This document shows positions 1 to 13,079 of a stretch of DNA of 64,000 bases, piece after piece (position 1 is the first letter of the stretch; every line of letters begins with the position of its first letter). Below the pieces are notes generated by a model that saw nothing but the letters and a program-made list of their open reading frames with translations, ran no database searches and was not told the DNA's origin. Position numbers and translations under genes: made by a program. Origin of the DNA: Narthecium ossifragum (taxonomy: Eukaryota; Streptophyta; Magnoliopsida; Dioscoreales; Nartheciaceae); the NCBI GenBank assembly GCA_963920575.1, contig OY986969.1, positions 23,227,434 through 23,291,433 of the forward strand, given 5' to 3'.

Positions 1-895
1 GCTTAATAGATATATGCGTTATAGTATCTTGGTATTTATTGCACTATCTCTTGCCTGCTCAATTCTAAAAAGGTTTTTTGACAAGTTAAGTAGCTGGATC
101 TCTCACTTTGGAATACTTTCCTTCTGCTTTTTAACCAGCCTGCAGGCTGTGTACTCATTAAACAAAATGTAGGATTTTCTTCCCATGGGACATGGTTAAC
201 TGTCATAGAGCGACAATAGTCAGAGTAGGTAGTGAGGACAGTGCTGCCATGGATTATTACCATCCTGCTGGCACGCCCTAGTCACTGACACGATTAGTGT
301 CAGCAGTTGTGCCGAAACTAGATGTACTGTTCTGACATCTTGTTGGCAATGGTTAGCACGAGCGCAGAAATACATTGGTGGTGCTGCTGTTTGAAGGTGA
401 TTAATATTAACTCTCACATTAGCATCTGGGTATAGATTAGTGGACTGGCTTCCGGCAATGTAGACAAGCCCTAACTTGACTGTTTTGATTTGAACTTTGA
501 TGACACTGACCGAGGATAATGTTGTGCATCAGTTCTTCTAACTTGTAGGTATCTTTGGACTTGACTTTTCTTTTTCACTATGTTTTCTATTGTTCTACTA
601 GATTTTTCACATTTTCTGGGTGAAATTCCACAAAAAATTTCTGGGCAAATACTTCCACAGCCTTGAATTTTGGGCTGCACTTGGACATACTTCAGCTCCG
701 CACTCCATGTGCCTTGTTTGTTGCCCTATAAACTTATTGAATGCACTTATAGAGACAATTTTTGTAGTGTATTTTATCTTTTTGTTTGAGACGGCCTTTT
801 ACTCACAAATTATATTGAATTATCTTGTCAGAGGAATAATAATGTACTACTCTAACTGGCTTATTCAAAAGTTTTGTGGACCTTTCCTTGTGTAG
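1..895. other. Probable intron of the helicase gene
   Basis: T-rich sequence ending in a good acceptor (TGTAG before 896). Short open frames occur on both strands, but none resembles a helicase exon, so I read the stretch as intron. Confidence 0.5.
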
Positions 896-3800
896 GTACG
901 TAGTATGATGCTTGCCAAGGATGTCAGAAAACAATTATCTCAAATTATAGAGAAGATAGCAAAAGGTCAGGATAATTTCATTTCTATCCTCCACCAAAAG
1001 TTCCATGATATAGCTATAATTTTGCCCTGTAAATATTAATTTTTTCTCTTAATCTTTTCCTGTGGCTTTTTTTCTATGTTTATCTGCCAATGCTTGACCA
1101 GCTAAAGAATACTACCGTTTGCCCTTCTATATATGTTATATTTTGGAATGTAGCAAAATGAGATTTTAATTTTGAAGATTTAGCAACGCTTATTATCAAT
1201 CTCTAACATTTTGTCATTGTCTCCGTTCCTATGTTTCTTTTCAAGAAAATGTCCTTTGCTTGAAATGTCTTTGCACGTACGGTTCCTTCTGGCTTGGAAT
1301 AGCACTCTAAAAGTTTTGATATGATCCAGGCTACACTAAGGGAATCCTCGAGTTATTAAAATTGTCATCTAAAGTTGTTTGGGTCTCTTTTTGTTGAATT
1401 AAAGGCTGAGGAGAAATCCACAATTCTTGGGTTCATCTCTTTCAGTAGTTCCTTCTGATTCTTTCATGAGGTGCCATATCCAACATTGAAACTCAGAATT
1501 TTAAGTATTTATTGGATAACCCTCTTGTATATTGGTTCCTTAATTATATGATGTGGTGTTCACAATTGTGCTCCCATCAGATTTCAACCTCGTTATAGCT
1601 CTAACCAGAATATTGGATTTGCATTTCGTTCATAGATGTCATTTATGGTGAGTTCCTGTATTCTAGATTATCCTTTTTTGCTGGGCGGTGATTCCTATTT
1701 TGCTTGAGATTTGAGACGATTTGGTGGTGCCTGATCCTTGCAAATTCACCTTTTCTTGAGCTTCTGAACCATGTCATGAAATTTCTTAAGCACGAGCTTC
1801 TAAGGGCGTCCCTTGTAAACCCATACCTTGGTACCTAGAATTTGCTTCTAGCTCTTCAGACCAATCAAGACTAATATATGGAAATTATGTGCATGTGCAT
1901 GTGCATCTGCATCATTACGAGTGTCTAGATGCTATACATTCTTAATTTTAACTCGCTGAAATGCACGCACACCTTTAGAAAATATTGAGTAGCCTAACTA
2001 TACTCTAGGCGAAGTAAAATAGCTTAAGCATTGATATTTCATCTTGATAACAAGTCATAAATACGTAGTTCAAAAGAAGCTTTGAAATACAACAAAACTC
2101 GATGAGCAACTATGCATGTAGTGGTTTTTGTGGTTCGGCATATTTATACAGGAGGTGTCCAATCTGAATTTACAGCTTAGTATGTATTCACCCCTGTGCA
2201 AGATTTACGCATAAGTCTACAGGCCTTCCTTTCATGCTACACAATCAGAATGCCCTTGATCAGTGCTCTTGCACCTCCCCTTTCCTCTCAATTCGATCTA
2301 TAGATAGAAAGCCCTATGATGGGAAACTATCACGTTAGGTTTGGAGAGAGATGGGACCGGCTATAGTTTAGGGGGAGCAGATGCAAGCTTTTTCTTTCAA
2401 TAGCCGGCCAAATGACTACAGGGTCATCGGTCTACTCTACCTCAATTCACTTAGATCTATAATTGCCAACTTGTCTGCTTCTCAAACATAGCTTACGTGT
2501 TTTGACCTTTTTCCATCAACAGGCCATTTTCCAGTCTTCTCCATGTGTTGTGTGAATGAGAGTACCCTGATGAGGGAGGCACCTAAGGGCGATAAAACAA
2601 AGAATGCCATGGAAAATCTTTAAAATTATAATTCCACCCCTGAAGGAATTTTTTAAGTTGCACTAATCTTTATGAAATCTGGATTATTCTGACCTGTTGA
2701 AACTATTGCCAGTGGGCCTTATCTAATAGTATTTGAGGTTTGCAAAATCTGTCAATAATGCATCTTCCAAGATCACTGCTGAGAAATCGGTGAAGTTGTG
2801 AATTGTGTGGACATCCATCTATTCTTGTGTTATTGCATTGGACTTTGGATATGTTCAGACTCTTTCTTCTTCCTGTATTTTTTTACTTCGGATTTTCTGA
2901 AGTTAGATGGTTTTGTTTTCAGGGCCATTGGATGTACGGTCAGGCTTAAAGCATATAAAGAGGGACATGGACTATCAAAACCTTAGGAAAGCTTTATGCA
3001 GGGGTTATGGGAACCAGCTTGCAGAACGAAAACTACATCACAATGGTTACCATACACTCGGCTACAGATCACAACTTGTACAGGTATTTCTCACACTGAT
3101 GCCACGTTTTCTACATCAATCTCCAAATTACCATTGCATAAAATGCCAATATTCAGCTGTCTTCCCGTGCAGATCCTTAATACATCATATGGCTGGCTCA
3201 AAAAGAAAACCATTGAGCCACAGTAGATTTCTTTAGATTTGTTTGTTGTACTTTACCTGCATTAGTCAACGGTATTACTCCACTCAACCGCTCTACTTAT
3301 TCAAGTGTTAGTGTTTGTTCTCATGTAGATGCATGTATGAGCATAATGCAATATGAGGGAGAATAGTTGGCGTTAATCATCAAGTCACTGATGACGATAA
3401 GATGCTTGGTCATTGATCCGACAACCTCCAGAACACTGATTTTGGTCATGGTTCCTGATATCAATACAAGCATCCACGATTCTTTTCTCAAATTAACAAG
3501 GACCTAGATGGTTAATCATTGGCTACGAAACCCTGGAAATCATACTCATAAAACTGTGAAATGGTTGTATAGGTTGCTAGTAAAGAGCACAATAACTTCA
3601 TAGGTAGTCAAGAAGTCCTAAATGCTTTATTCTTCTCTTCTCCTTGATCACATACAGAAATGTCTCTTGATACCTGTTACCTGATCAATTTTCATGATTT
3701 ATGACTTGCTACTTATACGAAAAATTGTGATCTGTTGTACGAAGCATCTTGGTGCCACTTTTACTGCTGTTATACTTGTTGATTCTGCTTATATGTTAGT

Positions 3801-4379
3801 TAGAGTGATGTTTGATCATTCTAATTTCTCACTACATGTGCAGGTACATCCCTCTTCAATTCTAGAAAGTAATGAAGATGGGCGACTGCCGGACTATGTT
3901 GTGTACCATGAACTTATAAGTACTTCTCGCCCTTTCATGAGAAGTGTATGCGTGGTTGAAATGTCATGGGCCATGCCCATCTTAAAAAAATTGGAGAAAA
4001 TGGACATCAACAAGCTAAGGTAACCTCCGAAAACTTAAAAGGAATTTTGAAGTTCATTATCCAGCTAATCACATGTATGGAATTTTTATTTACCAATTGC
4101 TCATCTCGTCATCTCGTATGGTTAAATGTTCATTTACCAATTGCTCATCTCGTCATCTCGTATGGTTAAATGTTCATTTACCAATTGCTCATCTCACTCT
4201 CCATTAAAACGTCATGCAGTGGCAATTCTGGTGCTTCCGAAGAACCTAAATCATCAGAAAGAACTGCTACCGTCTCGTCCAATATAGGGGCCACCATCCC
4301 AAATGAACCTGAGAATGTAGATGCTAAAATACAAGCAGCGCGTGAGCGCTACCTTGCCCGGAAGAAGGCAACAAAATAG
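896..4379 (+). CDS. DEAH-box RNA helicase, C-terminal part (DEAH4-like; 5' part outside window)
   Basis: Four exons join in frame (896-965, 2923-3083, 3844-4019, 4220-4379; 567 nt, 188 codons plus TAG). All introns are GT-AG. The product runs from the end of the helicase-associated (HA2) domain, with AKDVRKQLSQI, into the OB-fold module found at the end of DEAH/Prp-type helicases. That module shows GPLDVRSGL, LHHNGYHTLG, VHPSSIL and YVVYHELISTSRPFMR. The protein ends in a basic tail, ARERYLARKKATK. These enzymes use ATP to remodel RNA-protein complexes such as spliceosomes. The P-loop, DEAH box and RecA domains must lie upstream of base 1, and I found no further exon in 1-890. The closest family I recall is plant DEAH4, but the exact orthologue is inferred from memory. 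The intron at 966-2922 is long and shows nothing else recognisable. Confidence 0.85.
4091..4190. repeat. 44-bp tandem duplication in last helicase intron
   Basis: The unit starting TACCAATTGCTCATCTCGTC occurs at 4091, 4135 and (partial) 4179, at a constant 44-bp spacing. It lies wholly inside the last intron (4020-4219). The copies are nearly identical, so the duplication looks recent. The last copy runs towards the acceptor before 4220. Confidence 0.85.
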
Positions 4380-6637
4380 GAGCTGATTTTTTGTCATGAA
4401 AAAATTACGTGCTGTTTATAGTGTGCGGTTAACAGATGTGACCATGAAAATATGGGCATCTCTTCGTTATTTCAGAGGTTGAGACGTACCCACCGACAGG
4501 CACTAAGGTAGGCCGCTTCTCCATAGATGGCCACATCGTTCACCAATGGGTAAGCATCTCCAATTGTTCCATTAAAAAGAGCAAGCTTCTTGTGTTTGGC
4601 CTTACAGGTTCTTATTTTTATTACTTTTATGGGTGCAGGTGCTTAACGAGCCATGCAGGTACTTTCTTGCATTGTATTGGAAACTTCTTGCTTCCATGTC
4701 ATGCGCAGGTTTTTTTCCCGTGAGAGCCCCTCTTTTATACAATTTATGTACCCAACTCTCTGAGCAGTTGTATAGGCAATGATGATACTGTGGTTCAGTA
4801 GTAATTAGCTTTGAATTGCGAGCTAATATTGAAGGTATAATCTTCCAAAGAAGTCATCGGCCTTTTATGTTGATAGCAATAACTCATGGAATCCGTTGTT
4901 TGACAAAACAGCTGATGAATACTGTACCAGGTCTGTCCCATGCCTGCCAGTACGTCATCTCTTTCAGCCTTGGAATGCAGAATTTCTTAAGCATCAAGTA
5001 TGTGTTCAGATAATCAGATTGCTTCCGCTGTGGCACCCGGTTCTCAACGTATTCAATTTCCTGACGTCTACTGCGGGTGCGTTTGGCAACTCTAAAATAT
5101 GATAAATTAGCTGAATGAAGGAATATGTGGAATGAACTGAATCTGATGGTTCTCTGTTGGTTCTGTTGTTTAGTCGGTATGCATTTGATGAGCTGAATTT
5201 ATTGATTCTTACGCTTAATTTGTTTGGTATGAACGAGCTGAATTTGTTGATTCTGTTAATTTTGACGTTTGGTTTATAAATCTCTGAATTAGAATTGAGT
5301 GAATTTTGATAGCATGTTAATAATAAAATTTTAGATTTTATTCAAATTAAAACTTTTTTTATTATAATAATGATAATATCCATGATACATAAATAATTTT
5401 TAATTTATACACGTCTTATGCGTTTGTCCTTATAACACAATAAAAGTACTACAAACTAAAAAAAACTCTAAAATGCTACAAATATTATAAATTATAGAAA
5501 ATCTAAGTCTTATAAAGTAGTAATTAGTTGAAAACTATAAACTTTTGAATTTATTCAAAAGTGTCGCGGCTTTTTTCAAAAATAATCGGCGCTCTACTTA
5601 GCTACTAAAAAACTAGGATCAAGTTGGGATACTTCATATAGCTCTCTACCAAAAAGTTGGGATACTTCATGTAGCTCGTTACCAAGCAGTAGAGAAAAAG
5701 AGATAAATTTGGGTTTTATCTAAAGCTAAACTAACATTAAAGCTATGGATTAATAAATACGAAGAAAGGCATGAGGGATCCTTAATCAATAATAAAGGCT
5801 CTAATAGGTCTTCCTAGGATAAGGGCTAGTTGACCAATTTGAATGGTTACACCTAATTGTCGATAGGTGAATGGCTAATTCCACCTATCGTTCGATGAGG
5901 ATCGAATCAAGATCCCTCATCGGCAATAACGATCACAAAAAGATCGGCGATCTAACGATTAGTTTTGGTCATTGCTGACGAATCCTCTAATTAAGATGGA
6001 TTCATCGCGAGAAAACAATCATAGTATGGATCTAGGTGTGAGATCAAGATGGTTCTAACATCTTGATGGTCAAATTTACAAAGATAGAATATGTGGAGGG
6101 TTAGGGATAGGTTGTAGTGGTTCTAGCACTACAACCCCTCTAATCTTGGGGCTAGAACCCATCTCCATGAGAGAATCCATGGTTCTAGCATGAATCCCCT
6201 CATTAGAGGGTCCCATCCAAGCCCTAGCATGCAAAAAACCTAAATTTAGTGCATAATAAGACAATCCAACCATCCAACAATGAAATCAATACCACATTCA
6301 TAAAGAGATTGAGATCAATCCATACAAACCATTCAAAAAGGTATACAAGTCCTAAATCCAAAGAATCCATAATAGAAATCCTTATTACATAATAAGATTC
6401 ATTAGGTTAGAGGTTTAGTTACTCATCTTGAAGCATTGATCCATAGATGAAGGTTGATGAAGCTTTTCCTCCATGGCTCTCCTCCAAAAATTCTATCCTA
6501 AAAGTTTAAAAGAGGAAAAGAGATGAGAAAGAGATAAAAGTCTCTTCAAATCCCCCAAAAGGGGACTATTTATAGCCTAAAAGCATCTCCACTCGGATTA
6601 GATTTGGACCGTTGATTTTGCTTCGCTGACAAAGAAA
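4380..6637. other. Helicase 3' flank and degenerate repeat-like DNA
   Basis: The helicase 3' UTR is followed by AT-rich DNA. Around 5070-5290 there are MITE-like GTTTGG-containing units with a repeated GAGCTGAATTTGTTGATTCT-type segment. At 5625-5690 a short direct repeat (AAAGTTGGGATACTTCAT) occurs twice. The stretch 5800-6637 looks like old LTR-retrotransposon DNA but has no coding domain and no ends I could define. I see no gene here. Confidence 0.45.
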
Positions 6638-6967
6638 AATCGATCTTTATAAGGGAAAAGATTGATCTTTTGTTCTCCTGTGGCTGGCTATGTTTCGAAG
6701 AAGATTGATCTTTATTCTTGTATCGTTGGCTGCTTCATGAAGAATATCGATCTTCCATGTAGAGAAGATCGATTTTTGCTGCATTGTGCATTCTTTCATC
6801 TGCATGAGGAGATCGATCTTCTTGTGTAATGAAGATCGATCTTTTAAAATGCTACTCTCTGCCACTTCTTTCTAGAAATAAAATCGATCTTTATGTGCAA
6901 TGAAGATCGATCTTTTGAAACTTTGCTCTCTATCTTCTCTGTAAGCAATAAAATCGATCGATCTTTA
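6638..6967. repeat. Cluster of degenerate GATCGATCTT motifs
   Basis: About ten copies of (A)GATCGATCTT or a one-base variant recur at irregular 15-60 bp intervals, in both orientations because the core is palindromic. One pair of ~35-bp units (TGTGTAATGAAGATCGATCT and TGTGCAATGAAGATCGATCT) is almost identical. The minus-strand frames across it are fortuitous. Confidence 0.7.
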
Positions 6968-8166
6968 TATATTTGTTTTCTAAGCAACATAATTTGGTGC
7001 ATTAATTTGCTGCTAACCTGAGGAAGAAGATTCCTCTGCATAGACGTTTTCATGATATTGGCATCAACTTATTATTTCTAGTATGTCATCTGCTGGCCAT
7101 ATCGCTATAACCATTACTACAGGCAGCTGTGGGCTGTGTTACGAAGAACCTTTTTGATGATTGCACCTCCTGAGCTGATGGGGACCTGGGAGGGTAGGAG
7201 CTCTGCCTCCGCCCATATTTACTCTAGGAGCTTATTGCATCAGTTGCCTTTCTAAGGAAGCATGGCAGTTCTGGAAACAGGATTTACTGTTGCTTATTAT
7301 GCATAGCAGGCATTTGTTGTAGGAAGGAAGGAAGGAATACATGCTAGAGAAATGTGAAGGGTCTTTTGATGTGAAATCCAGTCTCTCTGATCTATGTTTG
7401 GAATCCCATGATTATATTGATTTGCTGGAGCAATGACTTGACTGTCTGCAATGCGTACGTACATCTCGTTTGATGAAATCTTAATGAAATCTTAATATAA
7501 TATAATTATATTGTTACACACATTAATTGTGCTCATCGTCTTCTCCTGCAAGGCCGAGGCGCCTCTATAATTACGGGAACGCCCTTTGATTTTTTATCCT
7601 AAGAGGGACAGCGCGACACGTGGCCATCGGATGATGACGCGTCCATCATAAGGTAAGCGGCGGTGTTAAAAGGGCAAAACCGGAATCGTTCTGTTTTGGT
7701 AGCTTATCTTTCACCGTCTCGGTACCATTATCTGTTCGTTTGGGATTTCGCGTTTTTATTGCTTCTAACATAGCTTGACTCGCCCAAGACGACCGTTGCG
7801 TTGTAATTTTTATCCACCTACCCCTGCCCCTTCCTTCGAAGGATTAACAGTAATGCCCTCGTGTTGATATATCATCCCAAACAAAATTAGAGAAATAACC
7901 ACGAAAAGGTAAGAGGAAAAAAAAAAAAAGAATAAACATATCGGATCCTGCTAGCACTGGATCCCGAACTCGAACTCGAAAGTTGATCATGTTTTTTTAA
8001 AATCAATCATGCTTTGACGAGATTAGTAATAGGATTGATGACCTTCACTCACTCTTAAAGCTGAGGTAAGAGGCTAAATTAATTGCGTTAGGTGTAGTCT
8101 AAAATCTCTCTTGTTATCTTTTTACCCTTTTAGTAATATATTGTATTTTCCTCGATAACATATATA
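6968..8166. other. Intergenic DNA, no gene seen
   Basis: No coding region is supported. A G-box core (CACGTG) in the context ACACGTGG lies at 7617-7622, next to GC-richer sequence that could be old promoter DNA. An A-run precedes 7930. Confidence 0.4.
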
Positions 8167-8414
8167 TCTATCCCTATTATAAAAGGGAGAGTAGCCGTAA
8201 CTTTTCGTCGGATGCTCTTTTCTGTTTTCATAAATACCCTCCATCGCCAGTAAAGCGCAAGGGCTTTCCGTCTCAGGCCCTTTGATAAGCGTTCGGCTCC
8301 TCAGCTCCTCGGCTCCTCCGCCCCCTCCAACTCCTCGCCAGTAAAGAAGTGAAACGGCGCGTGCGTTCGCTCTCCTCCAAGGCTCCCTTCCGTCTCTTCC
8401 CCTGTTCTCGGAGG

Positions 8415-8493
8415 TAGAACAAATGTTGGTGAGATTGCAATATGGGAAGTTGGATCTCAAGAGAGGACTTCACACAAGACATTCAAGGTTTGG
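8415..8493 (+). pseudogene. TOPLESS-like WD40 exon fragment in Helitron
   Basis: In one frame the DNA reads TNVGEIAIWEVGSQERTS followed by HKTFKVW. This matches the start of the WD40 region of TOPLESS/TPR co-repressors, where I recall TNVGDIxLWEVGSRE and NFKVWD. It is about 26 residues with no start codon and no continuation on either side, so it is a captured exon piece and not a gene. Confidence 0.7.
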
Positions 8494-11097
8494 CTATATA
8501 TGCTTGTACGAAGCCCTCGCCGATCTCCTTCGTCGAGACTCATCTCTGTCCTTCCTAGACACCACTTCGCTGCCCACCACCGACTCCTTCTCCACAATCA
8601 CTCCCTCTCGATCTCTTCCTCCTCGCCGCCGGCCTGCGACCTCTAGCCACCATTCTAGGTGCTTAATTACAGGCTTTAATATTGTTTTGTCTAGGTTGTA
8701 TGTTTGGCTTCCTGTTTATTGAGACAATTTGGTTGCTTATTTTGATCTCTTAATTGATTGAGAACTGCTTGCAGGAAGGCGTCTGAATCAAGTATTCATA
8801 GGTTTGATTCCTTTGCAAACGTGAGTTTGGGAAGCTGTGGTGGCCCAAGGATCAACTAAACAAACGTCTATATATCTCTACATTCCTAATATTTTAGGTC
8901 AGTTTGATGGCTGGCATTTGTTTTATACTCATATGTGTTTGTTTTACTGGGAAGTGTATTTGTTTGAAATCATGATTAGAAAACATAACCATTAGCACAA
9001 AAGAAGATCATTGTTCTCCTATATGTAGACCCATGTCTGACTTCTAATTATTGAATAGTATGTTTCAGGTCACTTTTATTAGTTAAATCTGAAAGTGGTT
9101 TAGGTATCCGACTTAATTGAGCAATCAGAATATACTATGGGAAATGGACCTGCCAATGTAAACCATTTTGAACTGAATTCTTCGCATGCCGGGGTTATGC
9201 TTATTCGATGTCAGAATTATGTGGCCCTCAAAGTAGCACCAATAAGGGATACACCGCTGTAGGCTTACGAAGGATATTTGATATGACAATTAAATACGCA
9301 AATCTACTCCAGTTATATATGGATTTTAGGAAATGTTTAATTTCTTCACCTAGATTTCTAACCAATGTGTATTGTACTTTGACAAAGCTTTCATTGTCCA
9401 TTTTCACAGGCTATATAAGAGATCTTTTGGATGTGATCGCATTTGGTCTTTGCTTTTCAAACAATTCAATTTTTGCTATTCTTTATTTCATCAGGAAATA
9501 CATACAAACTGAGCATTTAACTGTACCCTTTTTTCGGGATTGCAGCTTCATGTGTGATAAATTGGACGGTTGGTTTGCACGAAAATTAAATCAAGGTAGA
9601 ATCACTTTCCTATATCTAAATTTCCCTTAAGAATACAAGTATGAGCATAATTTTCTCTGCTAAATCTGTTCAAGGTTAGATTTCATTGTGCTTCTCCAAC
9701 TAGCTCTTCGAAGCACCAAAATTAGCTGTAGATTCCTTGCTGATTTGTTTCTCATCTATTATGCCTGTCACATGCAGTGAAAAGAAACTTAAATTGTCAG
9801 AAGTATTTTAGTGGCGCGGTATTTGTCTGAAATTGTGGCAGCGCTGGGATTGCAAAACATCACTAGAGTTGTACGTGATTTTGGGCTTGACTTTGTCTGC
9901 TTCTTTGTCAAAGATTTTGTTCTGTACAATCCAGTGCAATTCTTTGTTGCTTGAAAGGTATGTGTTGAACGTATCCATAAAAAATGAGAGCGTCGAAAAT
10001 TTGGCATTTTGTTTGTCAATAATGTATGCAGTGATTATTGGTGAGCCAACCTTATCATTTGATATGCTTGTGCCTTGAGAGTAGGTTTCTTTATACGTTA
10101 GTCTTGACTAATTGCAACTATGCTTTATTGTGATTGATATTGGGAATTATATCTCTATTGAAGCTATGCTTTATTTGGCAACTTTTTTTGCGTTTTAGTT
10201 GCATTCCTATTAGCAGTGACAGCAAAAATATCGCAACAATAAGTCCAGCTGCTATATCTTTCGTAAGTGCGTAAGTGCGTAAGTGAGACCTCTCCATATG
10301 CTCCTGTAGACAAGAAATTTTTTGATACTTATGGTTTCTGAGGGAATTAGGTATTGAGCTCATTGGAAAAGATTATATGCCTTACAGGGGACCTTTCAGA
10401 TATAGGATGTAAGGAAATGTCTTCGAGCATCACCTGATCTCTTCTTTAAATCTCCTAACTTCAATCTATTGAGCAGTACAAATTCTTCGGATCCTATCTG
10501 AGCAACTGCTACTTCTTTTGATCTTAAATTGTAATCTGTTTCCTCATATAATTAAACATCTTTCTTATTCTTGTAGATTATTTGAAGAGTTTGATTATTG
10601 GTTGTCTATCCTCTAAAGACGGCTAAGTTTCTTGTCTGATATACGGTCTCATTCATTCTATAGATCAGTTCCCATGAATGTCTATGTTATATCTCCACTC
10701 TTTAAAACTGAATATCTTTAAGCGTGTGTTCTCTGCTAGGCGAGTACTTTTCTGCCTGCTTTCAAGTATATTCTTGTTCACCCGTCCGGAGGATGATGAT
10801 CCGTTTTCTGTTTCCTTCAATTATTGTGGAATCATATATGGTATCTTTTTAGTAGTAATGAAGCATCAGTACAGTCTTTCACATAATACTAGCAGCAATT
10901 TCTGTTCTGGAAAGTGGAGGTCTGATACATTATAGTAGATAAAATGTGTTAATGCATTAAGTTTGTTGATTGTCTAACTTATGAGCTTTTCACATGCACA
11001 CCTTTCAACTATAGGTATGGCCATTGTTACGTGGACAATGAACTCGGTGTCAACCATCTTGGTGTTTTCAAGCTTTGACATGGCGAATTAACTTAGT

Positions 11098-11169
11098 TTC
11101 AAGTACGAAGACTTGATGAAAGCTATGGATGACTTCAACCAGTTAAATAAACTTGGCTTCCAAGGTGGC
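11098..11169 (+). pseudogene. Receptor-like kinase fragment in Helitron
   Basis: The DNA encodes FKYEDLMKAMDDFNQLNKLG followed by FQGG. This resembles the juxtamembrane segment and the start of the glycine-rich loop of cysteine-rich receptor-like kinases (FKYExLxKATxxFxxxNKLGQGGF). The glycine loop is damaged and a stop follows about 20 codons later. No kinase core is present. Confidence 0.6.
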
Positions 11170-12044
11170 ATGGTTATGTTTATAATGTATAGCTGTTCTT
11201 GGTACCTTATTAGATTTTGATTCATCAAGGATTAGAGTTTCCGATGCTTCTTTCTTGAAATCTAAAAGATATCATGGAAAAGATATGGTTTTATTATCAA
11301 TGAGTGGAAACATCTGGTGCCTTCTTTTTAAAAACTCTTCATCCTGTTTGAATTGCTCAACACTTTTAAGCCAATTTCCTTCATGATATGTGGTTCAGTA
11401 ACAATTTGATAGGTAGTCCTAGCAGTCACTCATATGGCCATGTCCAATAAGAACTAGACATCTTATTTCCATGTTTCATAGCTTAAATGAGCTATTCACC
11501 GAGGCTTATTGCTATCTTCTCACTACTTAAAAGTGAGTGAGGCTGTGATATGTTTCGATGGTTCCAGTTTAAGTACCAAGTGGCGTCATGTAGCTAGATA
11601 CTAATGTCTATTTAATGCTTAGGTTGCAGATTCATTTCATATTACCAATCGTCATGTGTATGTTAAAGATACGAGTGAAAGAGTGGGTAGTCTACTGAGG
11701 ATGATGACTTATATTTATTCATAGGATACTTAAGTTTTAATCCTTTTTGTGCCTAGAGGTATCGAACACATCACATGATCTAATACTTATGTATCAGAAC
11801 ATGTATGTTAGTTTAACGTGAAATTAGTTATAATGAGTATTTCTATATGGATAACTTTTATGGATAGAACTATGTGGATTTACTGTCATTAAAACATTAC
11901 GTGGCTTCCTTTGAAAATAAATAACTATATATTAGCAGCTAGAAGTCTACATTTATTTACTTCATTTGAATAAAAATCTTCTTATAAATTTGCTAATGTA
12001 ATCAAAAGTGGTGTGCACGTGCGAAGCACGTGCTAAACCACTAT

Positions 12045-12969
12045 TATATATATATATATCTCGCTTTCTTAATTTTTCTCATGATAATCATTGTACGAAG
12101 GGTAGATTTGGAATTCTACATCATATTTATTTTATAGATAATTAGTGTTTACATAAAAACAAGCAAACTTATTAACTGGTACACCCCCTCATTAGTTTCA
12201 ATGTATAAATATCATTTTAAGACAGTTATGGTCGGTTACAATTGGTTATGTATTTTCGATGACCTTTTTGCCCTTACCCAAATCCTAAACCCAACTTTAA
12301 ATCTATCATCGCCTCTCACTCTCCCCCCTCCTCTCATCCCCCTGCCCGCCTGAGGTCCTCTCCCCCTCCTTCGGGCCACCACCGCTGCCAACCTGGCCTC
12401 CGGCAACAACGCTAGCATCACCAAGCTTTTCTGCCGCCATCACCACCTTCCTCCTCTCCTTCACCTATTGTTTCCGTGGCCACCACCATCTCCTTCCCCC
12501 CTCCCAATGGCCTCGCAGCATTCCCCGACCTCCTCCTCTAACTCCGGCAGCAACCCCAACGATCTCCTCCTTCTCCTCTAACTCCAGCAGCAACCCCAAC
12601 GATCACCTCCATTTCCCTTGCCGGCATCAACCTCGAGCTCTTCCTTCACCCCGTAGCAACCAGCGGCGGCCCCGGCTTTGTCTGCAAACCCAACTCCAAA
12701 ACCACGACGCCTCTAACGATCCCCGTCTCACTCCTGCCTCCATTCTGACCTCGACGAGGCCTCCCTCCGACGAAATCCACCCCACTCAGGACCGGCACCG
12801 TTTCTGCTCGATCTCGCCTTCTCCAGCCTCCCACTTCCCATTCGACCTTCGATCCTATCCAAACTTGAATCTCGCTGGTGGTGGGCTTCGCATGAACAGA
12901 GGTGAGGGGGCTGCGAGGTGATGGCGACCTCAATGATGGTCGGGGTGGAGATGGGAGATGGCTACGGGG

Positions 12970-12972
<3 letters not shown>
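12045..12972. other. Low-complexity, C-rich intergenic DNA
   Basis: A short TA run is followed at 12290-12930 by pyrimidine- and CCN-rich DNA resembling a degenerate 5' UTR or proline/serine-coding sequence. No frame has a recognisable domain. Confidence 0.4.

Positions 12973-13013
<41 letters not shown>
12973..13013. repeat. (GA)n microsatellite
   Basis: About 20 uninterrupted GA units, followed at 13030 by further GAGAGAGAG. Confidence 0.95.
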
Positions 13014-13017
<4 letters not shown>

Positions 13018-13079
13018 TGGAGGAGTGATGGAGAGAGAGGGAGATTGTGTGGGGAGATGCCGGTGAAGGAGAGGGAGAT

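Larger units (their letters stand above)
8167..12044 (+). mobile_element. Probable non-autonomous Helitron with captured gene fragments
   Basis: The left end reads A|TCTATCCCTATTATAAAAGG, the TC start and AT-rich opening typical of plant Helitrons. The right end has a perfect hairpin, GCACGTGC-GAA-GCACGTGC at 12015-12033. Eight bases later comes CTAT at 12041-12044, one base off the usual CTRR, followed by T, so insertion between A and T fits. There are no terminal inverted repeats and no Rep/helicase coding region, so it would depend on a partner. It carries fragments of at least two unrelated host genes (8415-8493 and 11098-11169), as Helitrons often do. The exact 3' base is uncertain because of the CTAT. 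Confidence 0.7.

Noticed and set aside
5570..6640. Possible LTR retrotransposon
   Set aside because: It looks repeat-like, but I found neither TG...CA ends with a target duplication nor a coding domain, so no element is called.
10118..10363. Minus-strand frame with a membrane-like segment (IAAGLIVAIFLLSLLIG)
   Set aside because: Considered as a receptor-kinase transmembrane piece, but it is on the opposite strand to the kinase fragment and has no other support.
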